Assembly (NCBI GenBank): GCA_044448685.1
Contig: JBIOHC010000007.1
Location: 1 to 64,000 of the forward strand
Direction: 5' to 3'
DNA: 64,000 bases
From: Palsa-965 sp044448685
Lineage (GTDB): Bacteria > Bacteroidota > Bacteroidia > Palsa-965
In this document: positions 16,090-24,688 of the stretch, one piece after another
Position numbering within the stretch: position 1 is the stretch's first letter
Layout of the letters: each line of letters opens with the position of its first letter
Made by a program: the position numbers and the translations under genes
Notes under the pieces: model-generated
Seen by the model: the letters and a program-made list of their open reading frames with translations, nothing else
Told to the model about the DNA's origin: nothing
Database searches by the model: none

Positions 16090-17082
16090 TTATTCTTTGT
16101 CTAATTTGTATTTCGCCACATTCATTCCGAAGTTCAATCCTTTGCTTGCAACAAGCTCTTCCAGCTCAGTGAGGGATTTCTTACCGAAATTTCTGAATTT
16201 CAGAAGGTCGTTTTTGTTGAAGGATACCAGATCACCCAGTGTTTCCACATCTGCTGCTTTCAGGCAGTTGAGGGCACGAACGCTCAGGTCCATATCAACG
16301 AGTTTGGTTTTGAGTAACTGGCGCATGTGCAGGGAAGTCTCATCGAATTCCTCTGTAGCCGATTTCTCAATTGAATCCAGTGTTATTTTTTCATCACTGA
16401 AGAGCATGAAGTGGTGGATAAGGATTTTAGCCGCCTCTTTCAGAGCATCTTTAGGATGTATGGAACCGTCTGTAACGATATCCATGATAAGTTTTTCATA
16501 GTCCGTTTTCTGTTCAACACGGTAGTTTTCTACTGTGTACTTTACATTGCGGATAGGAGTATAGATAGCATCGATTGGAATAACACCGATGGTTCCGTTC
16601 AGGGGTTTGTTTTCGTCAGCAGGGATATATCCGCGGCCTTTGTCGATAAACAGTTCCATTTTCAGTTTTACGCTGCTTTCCATATTGCAGATAACGAAAT
16701 CAGGATTCAGAACCTGGAAACCGGAAGTAAATTTTCCGATATCTCCTGCAGTAAGCTGTGTTTTTCCGGTAACATTGACAATGACACGCTCCATTTCAGT
16801 TGTCTCGATCTGCTTTTTGAAACGAACCTGTTTCAGGTTCAGGATCACTTCTGTCAGATCTTCAACAACACCTTTTACGGTCGAGAATTCATGCTCTACA
16901 CCTTCAACCTTTACGGATGTGATTGCATACCCCTCCAGAGAAGAGAGCAGAATTCTGCGCAGAGCATTACCTACGGTGATACCGTAGCCTGGCTCCAACG
17001 GACGGAATTCAAACTGTCCCTCGGTATCATTAGCATTAATCATTACAACCTTGTCAGGTTTTTGAAAAGCGAGTATGGCCAT
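16090..17082 (-). CDS. rpoA: DNA-directed RNA polymerase alpha subunit
   Basis: A 330-residue RpoA, which nucleates polymerase assembly and contacts activators and upstream DNA. The N-terminal domain has GYGITVGNALRRILLSSLEG, the family hallmark. The C-terminal domain (about 250-330) has LNCLKAADVETLGDLVSFNK and FGKKSLTELEELV, the helix-hairpin-helix DNA-binding fold. Length is normal. It lies 35 nt after rpsD in the conserved alpha-operon order. Confidence 0.98.
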   Translation of the reverse strand: MAILAFQKPDKVVMINANDTEGQFEFRPLEPGYGITVGNALRRILLSSLEGYAITSVKVEGVEHEFSTVKGVVEDLTEVILNLKQVRFKKQIETTEMERVIVNVTGKTQLTAGDIGKFTSGFQVLNPDFVICNMESSVKLKMELFIDKGRGYIPADENKPLNGTIGVIPIDAIYTPIRNVKYTVENYRVEQKTDYEKLIMDIVTDGSIHPKDALKEAAKILIHHFMLFSDEKITLDSIEKSATEEFDETSLHMRQLLKTKLVDMDLSVRALNCLKAADVETLGDLVSFNKNDLLKFRNFGKKSLTELEELVASKGLNFGMNVAKYKLDKE

Positions 17083-17117
17083 TTTGTATCTGTTTGTTGT
17101 TATTTAAGTTAAAATCC

Positions 17118-17723
17118 TTATTTAGAGTACAACTCGACGATGAGGTGTTCCTTGATATTCTCCGGAATCTGATCGCGTTGCGGGAAGGATACGAATTTAC
17201 CACTCAGGCTGGAAGCATCAAACTCAAGCCAGGGATATCCTTTACTACTTGTACCGATGGCATGTGCGATAACCTCCAGGGATTTTGATTTTTCACGAAC
17301 GGCAACCTGATCACCGGGTTTCAGCTGTGCAGAAGGTACGTTCAGGACTTCACCGTTAACGATGATATGTCCGTGTGATACCAGCTGACGGGCAGCGGAG
17401 CGGGTTGGGGCAATACCTAAACGGTAAACGGTGTTATCAAGGCGTGCCTCGATAAGTTGCAGCAATACTTCGCCGGTGATACCTTTCATGCGGGCTGCTT
17501 TCACGAATGTGTTGGCAAACTGACGCTCCAGAATACCATAGGTGTATTTCACCTTCTGTTTTTCCATGAGCTGGACAGCATATTCGCTTTGTTTAGCCCT
17601 TTTCTTGGTCAGACCATGTTGCCCCGGAGGGTAATTCTTCTTCTCCAGTACTTTGTCTGCTCCGAAAATAGGTTCTTTAAACCTTCTTGCAATCTTGGAT
17701 TTAGGGCCTGTATAACGTGCCAT
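17118..17723 (-). CDS. rpsD: 30S ribosomal protein S4
   Basis: A 201-residue S4, a primary 16S rRNA-binding protein involved in decoding fidelity. It begins MARYTGPKSKIARRFKEP and contains the S4 RNA-binding domain (LLQLIEARLDNTVYRLG, ARQLVSHGHIIVNG). The N-terminal region lacks the four-Cys zinc site, so this is the zinc-free form. The 72-nt spacer before it carries a heptamer array. Confidence 0.97.
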   Translation of the reverse strand: MARYTGPKSKIARRFKEPIFGADKVLEKKNYPPGQHGLTKKRAKQSEYAVQLMEKQKVKYTYGILERQFANTFVKAARMKGITGEVLLQLIEARLDNTVYRLGIAPTRSAARQLVSHGHIIVNGEVLNVPSAQLKPGDQVAVREKSKSLEVIAHAIGTSSKGYPWLEFDASSLSGKFVSFPQRDQIPENIKEHLIVELYSK

Positions 17724-17734
17724 TGGTAATTCTG

Positions 17735-17770
17735 TATTTAAGATTAATGATTTTTGATTTAGGATTTAAC
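17735..17770 (-). repeat. AAATCCT heptamer array before rpsD
   Basis: In the gene sense this reads TTAAATCCTAAATCAAAAAT then CATTAATCTTAAATAC, a 7-nt period with some decay. It ends about 12 nt before the rpsD ATG. Confidence 0.7.
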
Positions 17771-17795
17771 ATCCTAAGCGTAAGCTTTCTATTAA

Positions 17796-18227
17796 TTAAA
17801 CTCTTCTTCTCTTCGGAGCACGGCATCCGTTGTGCGGGATTGGCGTGATATCCATTATTTCAGTGATTTCAATTCCGTTTGCGCTAAGGGTACGGATGGC
17901 AGATTCACGACCTGCACCGGGACCTTTTACAAAAACTTTCACTTTGCGCAGACCGGCTTCATGAGCCACCTTGGCACAATCAGCAGCAGCCAGCTGGGCT
18001 GCATACGGAGTGTTCTTTTTGGAACCGCGGAAACCCATTTTCCCGGCGCTTGCCCAGGCAATCACCTGTCCTTGCAAGTTTGTAAGGGAGATGATGATAT
18101 TGTTAAAGGTTGCATTAATATGCGCCTCGCCGATTGCATCCACTTTGACAACCCTTTTCTTGGTTGTTTTCGCTGCCGGTGCATTCGCGCCCTTAGCCCC
18201 TGATGCCTGTTGTTGCTGTTTTGCCAT
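17796..18227 (-). CDS. rpsK: 30S ribosomal protein S11
   Basis: A 143-residue S11 of the small-subunit platform. Signatures: HINATFNNIIISLTNLQGQV, SAGKMGFRGSKKNTPYAAQ, GPGAGRESAIRTL and the end IPHNGCRAPKRRRV. An Ala/Lys-rich N-terminal extension of about 20 residues precedes the core. It lies 12 nt after rpsM. Confidence 0.97.
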   Translation of the reverse strand: MAKQQQQASGAKGANAPAAKTTKKRVVKVDAIGEAHINATFNNIIISLTNLQGQVIAWASAGKMGFRGSKKNTPYAAQLAAADCAKVAHEAGLRKVKVFVKGPGAGRESAIRTLSANGIEITEIMDITPIPHNGCRAPKRRRV

Positions 18228-18239
18228 TGCTAATTATGC

Positions 18240-18617
18240 TTATTTAGTCACTTTCTTCTTATTTGCCACAGTCTTCCGTTTTCCTTTGCGGGTACGTGCA
18301 TTATTCTTCGTGGTTTGTCCGCGTACGGGAAGCCCGTTACGATGGCGCATACCACGGTAAGTTCCGATATCGACCAATCGCTTGATGTTCAGCTGAACTT
18401 CAGAGCGAAGAGCTCCTTCGACCTTATGTTTTTCATTCAGGATCGTACGGATTGCATTGGCTTGTTCATCCGTCCAGTCCTGGACTTTTGTGTTCCAATC
18501 AACTCCGGCCGCGCTCAGTATTTTCTGTGCTGTGCTTCTTCCGATCCCATAGATATAGGTCAGTCCGATTTCTCCTCTTTTGTTCTTTGGTAAATCAATA
18601 CCAGCAATACGTGCCAT
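18240..18617 (-). CDS. rpsM: 30S ribosomal protein S13
   Basis: A 125-residue S13 at the head of the small subunit, contacting the P-site tRNA and L5. It begins MARIAGIDLPKNKRGEIGLT and contains the GTYRGMRHRNGLPVRGQ motif followed by a basic tail (TKNNARTRKGKRKTVANKKK). Classic rpmJ-rpsM-rpsK order. Confidence 0.97.
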   Translation of the reverse strand: MARIAGIDLPKNKRGEIGLTYIYGIGRSTAQKILSAAGVDWNTKVQDWTDEQANAIRTILNEKHKVEGALRSEVQLNIKRLVDIGTYRGMRHRNGLPVRGQTTKNNARTRKGKRKTVANKKKVTK

Positions 18618-18664
18618 TGATGTCTTTTTTTGAATTTGCGAATTTACAAAAAATGTGCGAAAAA

Positions 18665-18784
18665 TCAGTTCTTCTGACGTTGTTTGAACTTCGGATTTTT
18701 CTTATTGATGATATACAAACGGCCTTTTCTACGAACCAGCTTGCAATCAACACTTCTTTTTTTAATGGATGTCCTGACTTTCAT
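18665..18784 (-). CDS. rpmJ: 50S ribosomal protein L36, zinc-free form
   Basis: A 39-residue protein read from the ATG at 18782-18784 to a TGA at 18665-18667, with MKVRTSIKKRSVDCKLVRRK at its start and KNPKFKQRQKN at its end. It fills the conserved slot between infA and rpsM. Only one Cys (residue 14) remains of the usual three-Cys/one-His zinc site, so this is the C-minus form, which does not need zinc. Confidence 0.93.
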   Translation of the reverse strand: MKVRTSIKKRSVDCKLVRRKGRLYIINKKNPKFKQRQKN

Positions 18785-18798
18785 GTTAATCGATATTG

Positions 18799-19017
18799 TT
18801 ATTTATACCTGTAAGAAATGCGTCCTTTTGTTAAATCATACGGTGATATTTCCACCTTTACCTTGTCACCGGGAAGGATTTTGATGTAATTCATCCTCAT
18901 TTTCCCTGAAATATGCGCCGTAATAACATGCCCATTCTCCAACTCAACCCTGAACATTGCATTTGACAATGCCTCGATAATCGTTCCGTCCTGCTCGATG
19001 GATGGTTGTTTAGCCAT
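18799..19017 (-). CDS. infA: Translation initiation factor IF-1
   Basis: A 72-residue OB-fold protein that occupies the ribosomal A site during initiation. It begins MAKQPSIEQDGTIIEALSNA, has FRVELENGHVITAHISGKMRMNYI-type strands with the KMR motif, and ends GRISYRYK, all typical. It lies 12 nt after map and 14 nt before rpmJ. Confidence 0.97.
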   Translation of the reverse strand: MAKQPSIEQDGTIIEALSNAMFRVELENGHVITAHISGKMRMNYIKILPGDKVKVEISPYDLTKGRISYRYK

Positions 19018-19029
19018 ACTACTTATTAA

Positions 19030-19821
19030 TCAATTTATTAGTTCTTGTTCCTTCAAAACCGCTTCTATTTCCTCAAAAGAGGTCAAAATATCCGCTTTCC
19101 CGTGCTTACTCACTGCAATGGTATGTTCATAATGAGCGGAGGGTAATCCATCGGCGGCAAAAATTGTCCATCCGTCTTTTCCCTGCTTCACATTCTTCTT
19201 ACCCAGGTTAATCATTGGTTCTATTGCTATCACCAATCCAGCCTGCAGTTTCGGTCCGCTGCCCTTTTTACCGTAATTCGGCACTTCCGGGTCTTCATGC
19301 AGGCTCCGTCCCACTCCATGCCCTACCAGCTCCCTCACCACTCCATAACCGAATTTTTCGGCATGTTCCTGAACTGCAGCACCTATATCGCCTATCCTCA
19401 TACCCGCTTCGGCTTTTTCAATGCCTTTGTAGAGTGATTCACGGGTTACTTTCAGCAGCTGCTTTACTTCCGGTTTGATCTCCCCTACCGCAAAGGTATA
19501 GGCCGAATCTCCGTAAAAGCCGTTCTTCTTCACACCACAATCCACTGAAACAACATCACCTTCCTGGAGTGTATACGCTCCGGGCATGCCATGCACCACT
19601 TCTGCATTGACCGATACACACAGTGTGTAAGGGAATCCCCGGTATCCTTTAAAGCCCGGTTCAGCATCGTGGCTGCGGATGAATGCTTCAGCAGCTTCAT
19701 CCAGTTTCAGGGTTGTGATTCCGGGTCGTATGATCCGGGCCACTTCCGCTAATGTTTTCGCAACAAGTAAAGAACTATGCCGTATTAACTCAATCTCCTC
19801 GTCCGACTTATACTTAATCAT
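19030..19821 (-). CDS. map: Methionine aminopeptidase, type I
   Basis: A 263-residue MetAP that removes the initiator Met from new proteins. The ATG at 19819-19821 gives MIKYKSDEEIELIRHSSLLV, the normal start; the frame continues upstream but would overlap secY. Metal-binding segments are visible: VSVDCGVKKNGFYGDSAYTF (two Asp), the His in VGHGVGRSLHEDP, IEPMI and HYEHTIAVS. It sits 10 nt after secY, as in most bacterial spc operons. Confidence 0.95.
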   Translation of the reverse strand: MIKYKSDEEIELIRHSSLLVAKTLAEVARIIRPGITTLKLDEAAEAFIRSHDAEPGFKGYRGFPYTLCVSVNAEVVHGMPGAYTLQEGDVVSVDCGVKKNGFYGDSAYTFAVGEIKPEVKQLLKVTRESLYKGIEKAEAGMRIGDIGAAVQEHAEKFGYGVVRELVGHGVGRSLHEDPEVPNYGKKGSGPKLQAGLVIAIEPMINLGKKNVKQGKDGWTIFAADGLPSAHYEHTIAVSKHGKADILTSFEEIEAVLKEQELIN

Positions 19822-19831
19822 TTTTCTGTTC

Positions 19832-21172
19832 TCAGTAACTGGTCGCTGCCATAGCCTGTGTTCCACGGCCTTTGATACGTCCGGTTTTCATCAGACCATC
19901 GTAGTGACGCATGAGCAGGTGACTTTCAATTTGCTGCAGCGTATCCAATACAACACCAACAAGGATCAGCAGGGATGTACCTCCGAAAAAGTGCGCAAAT
20001 TCATTCGTAATATTCATCTTGATGGCAAATGCAGGCAGTATAGCTACCAGGGCCAGGAACAATGAACCGGGGAAGGTGATACGCGACATGATGCTGTCAA
20101 TGAATTCAGCTGTTTTCTTACCGGGTTTAACACCGGGTATGAAACCTTCATTGCGCTTCATTTCTTCTGCCATCTGGTTAGGATTAACGGTAATGGCTGT
20201 GTAGAAATAAGTAAAGGCAACGATAAGGAGAGCGAAAACAAAATTGTACCAGAAACCATAATGGTCGCTGAATGTCTGAAAGAATCCGCTTCCTCCGCTG
20301 CCACCGGATGCATAGCCTGCAATGGTGATCGGGATGAGCATGATAGCCTGGGCAAAAATGATAGGCATTACACCGGCAGCATTCACCTTGAGGGGAATGT
20401 ACTGACGCTGTCCACCGTATTGCTTATTGCCCACGATTCGTTTTGCAAACTGTACCGGTATTCTTCGTGTTCCCTGAACAAGCAGGATACTGAACACAAT
20501 AACCAGCATAAGGAATACAATTTCAACCAGCAGCATGATAAGACCTCCGCCGTCAGCCGCAAGACGGTGCGCAAATTCAGAAGAGAATGCGAAAGGCAGG
20601 CGGGCAATGATACCTACCATGATAACAAGGGAGATACCGTTTCCGATTCCTTTGTCAGTGATTTTTTCACCAATCCACATTACAAAGATTGTTCCGGTGA
20701 TGAGGACAAGTACACTCTGCATCCAGAAGAAAGTGGTTGGAGGCGAAGAAAGTTTTGGTACGATCTGGGAAGCGATATAACCGATAGACTGGAAACCGGT
20801 GATAATAACTGTCAGATAACGTGTGTACTGATTGATCTTTTTACGGCCGCTTTCTCCCTCGCGCTGCAGGCGCTGAAAATAAGGAAGAGCCATACCCATG
20901 AGCTGGACAATAATAGAAGCGGAGATATATGGCATGATACCCAGAGCGAATATAGATGCACGGGAGAATGCTCCGCCCGCAAAAATATTGATCAGGTTAA
21001 CCAGGTCATTTTCCGATTTATTCGGGTTATTGAATATGTTCGGATCTACACCCGGAATTACCACATAAGATCCGAAACGGTAAATCAGGAGGAAACCCAG
21101 CGTATACAGTATACGCGAGCGGAGCTCCTCGATTTTCCAGATATTGGATATGGTATTTATTATATTTTTCAT
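19832..21172 (-). CDS. secY: Preprotein translocase subunit SecY
   Basis: A 446-residue integral membrane channel of the Sec system with about ten transmembrane helices. Signatures include GSYVVIPGVDPNIF, LGIMPYISASIIVQLMG with LQREGESGRKKINQYTRYLT after it, and the cytosolic loop NPNQMAEEMKRNEGFIPGVKPGKKT. Length is normal. It is 2 nt after rplO, so the two are translationally coupled. Confidence 0.97.
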   Translation of the reverse strand: MKNIINTISNIWKIEELRSRILYTLGFLLIYRFGSYVVIPGVDPNIFNNPNKSENDLVNLINIFAGGAFSRASIFALGIMPYISASIIVQLMGMALPYFQRLQREGESGRKKINQYTRYLTVIITGFQSIGYIASQIVPKLSSPPTTFFWMQSVLVLITGTIFVMWIGEKITDKGIGNGISLVIMVGIIARLPFAFSSEFAHRLAADGGGLIMLLVEIVFLMLVIVFSILLVQGTRRIPVQFAKRIVGNKQYGGQRQYIPLKVNAAGVMPIIFAQAIMLIPITIAGYASGGSGGSGFFQTFSDHYGFWYNFVFALLIVAFTYFYTAITVNPNQMAEEMKRNEGFIPGVKPGKKTAEFIDSIMSRITFPGSLFLALVAILPAFAIKMNITNEFAHFFGGTSLLILVGVVLDTLQQIESHLLMRHYDGLMKTGRIKGRGTQAMAATSY

Positions 21173-21174
21173 AA

Positions 21175-21624
21175 TCAGATGGTTGTTGCCGAACCGCCTT
21201 TTGATTCAATGGCGGCCTTTGCGCTGGCTGAAAAAGCATGCGCTTTGATATCCACTTTAGCTTTCAGTTCACCACGACCCAATACTTTCATTTTGTCGTT
21301 CTTGTTGGCCAGGCCATGTGCAATAAACGCTTCTATATCAAGGGAAGTTAGTTTAGTTTCTTCCACCAGCTTCTGGATTACATCCAGGTTGATGCCGCGA
21401 AACTCGATACGGTTGATGTTTTTAAAACCGAATTTAGGTACCCGGCGCTGAAGGGGCATCTGACCGCCTTCAAAACCGAATTTCTGGGAGTAACCTGTAC
21501 GTGACTGGGCTCCCTTATGTCCTTTGGTAGATGTACCGCCTTTACCGGAACCTTGTCCACGGCCTTTGCGTTTACCAGCATTTTTTGTTGAGCCTTCTGC
21601 AGGCGTGAGTGTATTGAGTTTCAT
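21175..21624 (-). CDS. rplO: 50S ribosomal protein L15
   Basis: A 149-residue L15. The Gly/Lys-rich N-terminal arm (KRKGRGQGSGKGGTSTKGHK, SRTGYSQKFGFEGGQMPLQR) threads into 23S rRNA, and the C-terminal globular part carries VLGRGELKAKVDIKAHAFS. It lies between rpmD and secY in conserved order. Confidence 0.97.
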   Translation of the reverse strand: MKLNTLTPAEGSTKNAGKRKGRGQGSGKGGTSTKGHKGAQSRTGYSQKFGFEGGQMPLQRRVPKFGFKNINRIEFRGINLDVIQKLVEETKLTSLDIEAFIAHGLANKNDKMKVLGRGELKAKVDIKAHAFSASAKAAIESKGGSATTI

Positions 21625-21636
21625 AGCGTCTTTTCT

Positions 21637-21813
21637 TTAGGCAACAACACTTACAAGATGTTTAACTTTTACAAGCATACCCTTGATCTGAGGGGTAGCT
21701 TCCACTTCCAGAACCTGATTCCGTTTAGAGAAACCCAGTGCTTCCAGTGTACGTTTCTGGCGCAGGGTGGTATGAATTGCACTCTTATCCTGCCTGATCT
21801 TAATTGTTGCCAT
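21637..21813 (-). CDS. rpmD: 50S ribosomal protein L30
   Basis: A 58-residue protein from the ATG at 21811-21813 to a TAA at 21637. The translation starts MATIKIRQDKSAIHTTLRQK and ends GMLVKVKHLVSVVA. It matches L30 in the ferredoxin-like core and fills the slot between rpsE and rplO (12 nt before the latter). Confidence 0.93.
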   Translation of the reverse strand: MATIKIRQDKSAIHTTLRQKRTLEALGFSKRNQVLEVEATPQIKGMLVKVKHLVSVVA

Positions 21814-21850
21814 CTGCTTTTATATTAAAAATCTTTGTTTAAAAAATTGC

Positions 21851-22369
21851 TTACCCGTTAAATACTTTTTCCATTGTGATTCCACGCTGCTGAGCAATGG
21901 TTGAAGCATCACGCATCTTGGTCAAAGCATCGAATGTTGCCTTTACCACGTTGTGCGGGTTGGAGCTTCCTTTTGATTTGGCCAATACATCAGTAATTCC
22001 GACGCTTTCCAATACAGCACGCATCGCACCACCGGCAATAACACCTGTACCGTGAGCAGCTGGTTTGAGAAGAACCAGGGATCCTCCGAATTTACCGTAC
22101 TGATCATGCGGAACAGTGCCTTTTACAACACTGACCTTCAGCAGGTTTTTCTTTGCATCGTCAATCGCTTTGGCAATGGCATCGGAAACCTCCTTGGCTT
22201 TGCCAAGACCATATCCAACCACCCCTTTTTCATTTCCAACTACCACGATTGCAGAGAAGGTGAATGCCCGTCCGCCTTTGGTAACTTTGGTTACGCGCTG
22301 AATAGAGACCAATTTGTCTTTCAGTTCGATATCGCTTGACTTAACTCGTTTGATGTTTACGTTTGCCAT
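21851..22369 (-). CDS. rpsE: 30S ribosomal protein S5
   Basis: A 172-residue S5, important for decoding accuracy. The N-terminal double-stranded-RNA-binding-like domain has RVTKVTKGGRAFTFSAIVVV and GNEKGVVGYGLGKAKEVSDA. The C-terminal part has GTGVIAGGAMRAVLESVGI. It lies 27 nt after rplR. Confidence 0.97.
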   Translation of the reverse strand: MANVNIKRVKSSDIELKDKLVSIQRVTKVTKGGRAFTFSAIVVVGNEKGVVGYGLGKAKEVSDAIAKAIDDAKKNLLKVSVVKGTVPHDQYGKFGGSLVLLKPAAHGTGVIAGGAMRAVLESVGITDVLAKSKGSSNPHNVVKATFDALTKMRDASTIAQQRGITMEKVFNG

Positions 22370-22396
22370 TGTATGGGTGATGCTAAAATGATTCGG

Positions 22397-22753
22397 TTAA
22401 AATTTAAGGCCGGCTTCCCGGGCTCCTTCTGCCAATGATTTCACACGGCCATGGTACAGGTAACCGTTACGGTCAAAACAAACAGCCTGAATTCCGGCCT
22501 GAATTGCTTTCTCCCCTACTGCTTTACCAACCAGTTTGGCTTGTTCTGTCTTGTTCACTTTCTGAGAAGCTATATCCTTGATTTTTGAGGATGCGGATAC
22601 CAGTGTTTTACCGGCTACATCATCAATGATCTGCGCATAAATATCGCTGTTGCTTCTGAAAACGGAAAGGCGTGGTGCTTTAGCGGTGCCATGCACCACT
22701 CCGCGTATCCTTTTCTTTATTTTCAGCCTTCTGGAGGCTTTCGTAACTGCCAT
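22397..22753 (-). CDS. rplR: 50S ribosomal protein L18
   Basis: A 118-residue L18 that binds 5S rRNA. It begins with a basic arm (TKASRRLKIKKRIRG) followed by APRLSVFRSNSDIYAQIIDD and ends AVCFDRNGYLYHGRVKSLAE plus GAREAGLKF. Conserved spc-operon position. Confidence 0.97.
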   Translation of the reverse strand: MAVTKASRRLKIKKRIRGVVHGTAKAPRLSVFRSNSDIYAQIIDDVAGKTLVSASSKIKDIASQKVNKTEQAKLVGKAVGEKAIQAGIQAVCFDRNGYLYHGRVKSLAEGAREAGLKF

Positions 22754-22786
22754 GTTATTCTATTTAAATGGTTCGAATCTGTTTAA

Positions 22787-23338
22787 TTATTTGCCGGCTG
22801 ACTTACCTGCTTTTCTACGGAGCTGTTCACCTACGAACTTGATACCTTTTCCTTTGTAAGGCTCAGGCTTACGCATAGAGCGGAGTTTTGCAGCAACCAT
22901 TCCGATGAGCTGCTTATCGGCACACTCCATGATAATGGTTGGGTTCTTTCCTTTTTCGGCTGTGGTAGCCATTTTGATTTCCTTAGGAAGTTCGAACATG
23001 ATATTGTGCGAATATCCGAGGGTCAGTTCCAGGATCTGGCCTTTTACGGCAGCCCTGTAACCTACACCTACCAGTTCCTGTTCGGTTTTGTAACCTTCCG
23101 AAACACCTTTCACCATATTCTGGATCAGGGCACGGTACAAACCGTGAAGGGCTTTATGCCTTTTTTGTTCTGTTGGGCGTGAAAGGGTAACAATACCGTC
23201 TTTCACTTCAACGCTGATAGCAGTATCAACATCCTGTGACAGGGTTCCTTTCGGGCCTTTAACAGTTACAGTGCTTTTTGCTACACTAACCTCCACTCCT
23301 TTCGGCAGTGTGATGGGTAATTTTCCTATACGTGACAT
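22787..23338 (-). CDS. rplF: 50S ribosomal protein L6
   Basis: A 183-residue L6 near the factor-binding site. The ATG at 23336-23338 gives MSRIGKLPITLPKGVEVSV, the family start; the frame is open further upstream without homology. It has duplicated L6 folds and ends RKPEPYKGKGIKFVGEQLRR plus KAGKSAGK. It lies 19 nt after rpsH. Confidence 0.97.
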   Translation of the reverse strand: MSRIGKLPITLPKGVEVSVAKSTVTVKGPKGTLSQDVDTAISVEVKDGIVTLSRPTEQKRHKALHGLYRALIQNMVKGVSEGYKTEQELVGVGYRAAVKGQILELTLGYSHNIMFELPKEIKMATTAEKGKNPTIIMECADKQLIGMVAAKLRSMRKPEPYKGKGIKFVGEQLRRKAGKSAGK

Positions 23339-23357
23339 GTCTTGGTTCCTCTCAGTT

Positions 23358-23753
23358 TTAGTATACGTAGCATAATACTTCTCCACCCACGTTTTCTTTC
23401 TTGGCTTCTTTATCGGTCATGATACCTTTGGAAGTGGAAAGAATCGCAATTCCGAGTCCGTTCAGGACGCGTGGAAGTTTTTCGGATCCGGTATATTTTC
23501 TCAAACCCGGACGGCTGATACGGTCCAGACCGCGGATAGCAGGCTGTTTGGTTACAGGATGGTACTTCAGTGCAATTTTGATGGTTCCCTGCACTGGGTT
23601 CTCCTCAAACTTGTAGTTGAGGATGTATCCTTTGTCAAAAAGAATCTTGGTGATCTCTTTCTTCAGGTTAGAGGCAGGAACCTCTACAACCCGGTGATTA
23701 GCCCTGATGGCGTTTCTTACACGAGTAAGGTAATCGGCAATTGTATCTGTCAT
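23358..23753 (-). CDS. rpsH: 30S ribosomal protein S8
   Basis: A 131-residue S8, a primary 16S rRNA-binding protein. It begins MTDTIADYLTRVRNAIRANH and ends with the family hallmark LSTSKGIMTDKEAKKENVGG plus EVLCYVY. The 88-nt gap before it (23754-23841) holds a small TTATCC/GGATAA hairpin (23771-23790) and an A/T-rich stretch. In other bacteria S8 binds spc mRNA to repress it, but I cannot show such a site here. Confidence 0.97.
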   Translation of the reverse strand: MTDTIADYLTRVRNAIRANHRVVEVPASNLKKEITKILFDKGYILNYKFEENPVQGTIKIALKYHPVTKQPAIRGLDRISRPGLRKYTGSEKLPRVLNGLGIAILSTSKGIMTDKEAKKENVGGEVLCYVY

Positions 23754-23841
23754 TTTTTTTAGTTTATATGTTATCCCGCACGCAGGATAATTATAGTAAA
23801 CACGCTGTATTATTTTAATTCAGCCTGCAAAGGTACGCTTT

Positions 23842-24111
23842 TTACCAGCTCGCTTTGGTAACTCCCGGTATTTTACCAAAAAGAGCCATTTCACGGAACT
23901 GGTTACGGCAAAGTCCGAACTGACGGATATACCCGCGTGGACGGCCGGAAAGTTTGCAACGGTTACGCATCCTGATTTTGGATGAGTTACGGGGAAGTTT
24001 CTGAATACCCATCCAGTCGCCGGCTGCTTTCAGCGCCGCGCGTCTTTCTGCAAATTGACTTACCAGTCGTGCTCTTTTGACCTCGCGGGCCTTCATGGAT
24101 TCTTTTGCCAT
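23842..24111 (-). CDS. rpsN: 30S ribosomal protein S14, zinc-free form
   Basis: An 89-residue S14 of the head domain. It begins MAKESMKAREVKRARLVSQF and ends RNQFREMALFGKIPGVTKAS plus W. The CxxC...CxxC zinc knuckle of the short zinc form is absent; two isolated Cys remain (RNRCKLSGRPRG and GLCRN). It lies 9 nt after rplE. Confidence 0.96.
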   Translation of the reverse strand: MAKESMKAREVKRARLVSQFAERRAALKAAGDWMGIQKLPRNSSKIRMRNRCKLSGRPRGYIRQFGLCRNQFREMALFGKIPGVTKASW

Positions 24112-24120
24112 ATCCTGTCT

Positions 24121-24687
24121 TTATTTTTTATCTTTTTTAAATGGTAAACCGAACTCTGTGAGAAGGCTGCGAGCCTCTTCATCGCTGTGTGCTGAAGTCA
24201 CAAAGGTGATATCCATACCCATCATTTTGGTCACTTTATCGATATCAATTTCAGGGAAAATGATCTGTTCGGTGATACCCAGGGTATAATTTCCTTTTCC
24301 ATCGAATCCTTTTTCGCTGATTCCGCGGAAGTCACGGATACGTGGCAGTGAAGAAGAAACCAGGCGGTCCAGAAATTCATACATTTTATCGCCGCGCAGG
24401 GTAACCCTTACTCCGATAGCAACCCCTTTACGGAGTTTGAAGTTGGATATATCCTTACGGGAGTATGTAGGAACAGCTTTCTGACCGGTGATCATGGTCA
24501 TTTCCTTTACGGATGATTCGATAAGTTTCTTGTCAGAAACAGCATCACCCACACCCTGGTTCAGGCAAATCTTTTCCAGTTTAGGTACCTGCATATTGCT
24601 GGTATAGTTAAACTTCTTCTGCAAGGCAGGTATTACCTGATCCTTGTAGGTTTTCTTCATTCTGGGTGTATATTTTGCAGTGCTCAT
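24121..24687 (-). CDS. rplE: 50S ribosomal protein L5
   Basis: A 188-residue L5 that binds 5S rRNA and contacts S13. Signatures: YTSNMQVPKLEKICLNQGVG, TGQKAVPTYSRKDISNFKLR, VTLRGDKMYEFLDRLVSSSL and IIFPEIDIDKVTKMMGMDIT. It lies 1 nt after rplX. Confidence 0.97.
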   Translation of the reverse strand: MSTAKYTPRMKKTYKDQVIPALQKKFNYTSNMQVPKLEKICLNQGVGDAVSDKKLIESSVKEMTMITGQKAVPTYSRKDISNFKLRKGVAIGVRVTLRGDKMYEFLDRLVSSSLPRIRDFRGISEKGFDGKGNYTLGITEQIIFPEIDIDKVTKMMGMDITFVTSAHSDEEARSLLTEFGLPFKKDKK

Positions 24688-24688
24688 C

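Noticed and set aside
18665..18784. L36 as a degraded gene because of missing Cys
   Set aside because: The one-Cys form is a recognised zinc-free variant and is in the correct operon slot.
20261..21451. 396-residue open frame on the plus strand opposite secY and rplO
   Set aside because: It is fully antisense to two certain genes and its protein shows no domain pattern. The composition is what reverse-strand reading of SecY codons gives.
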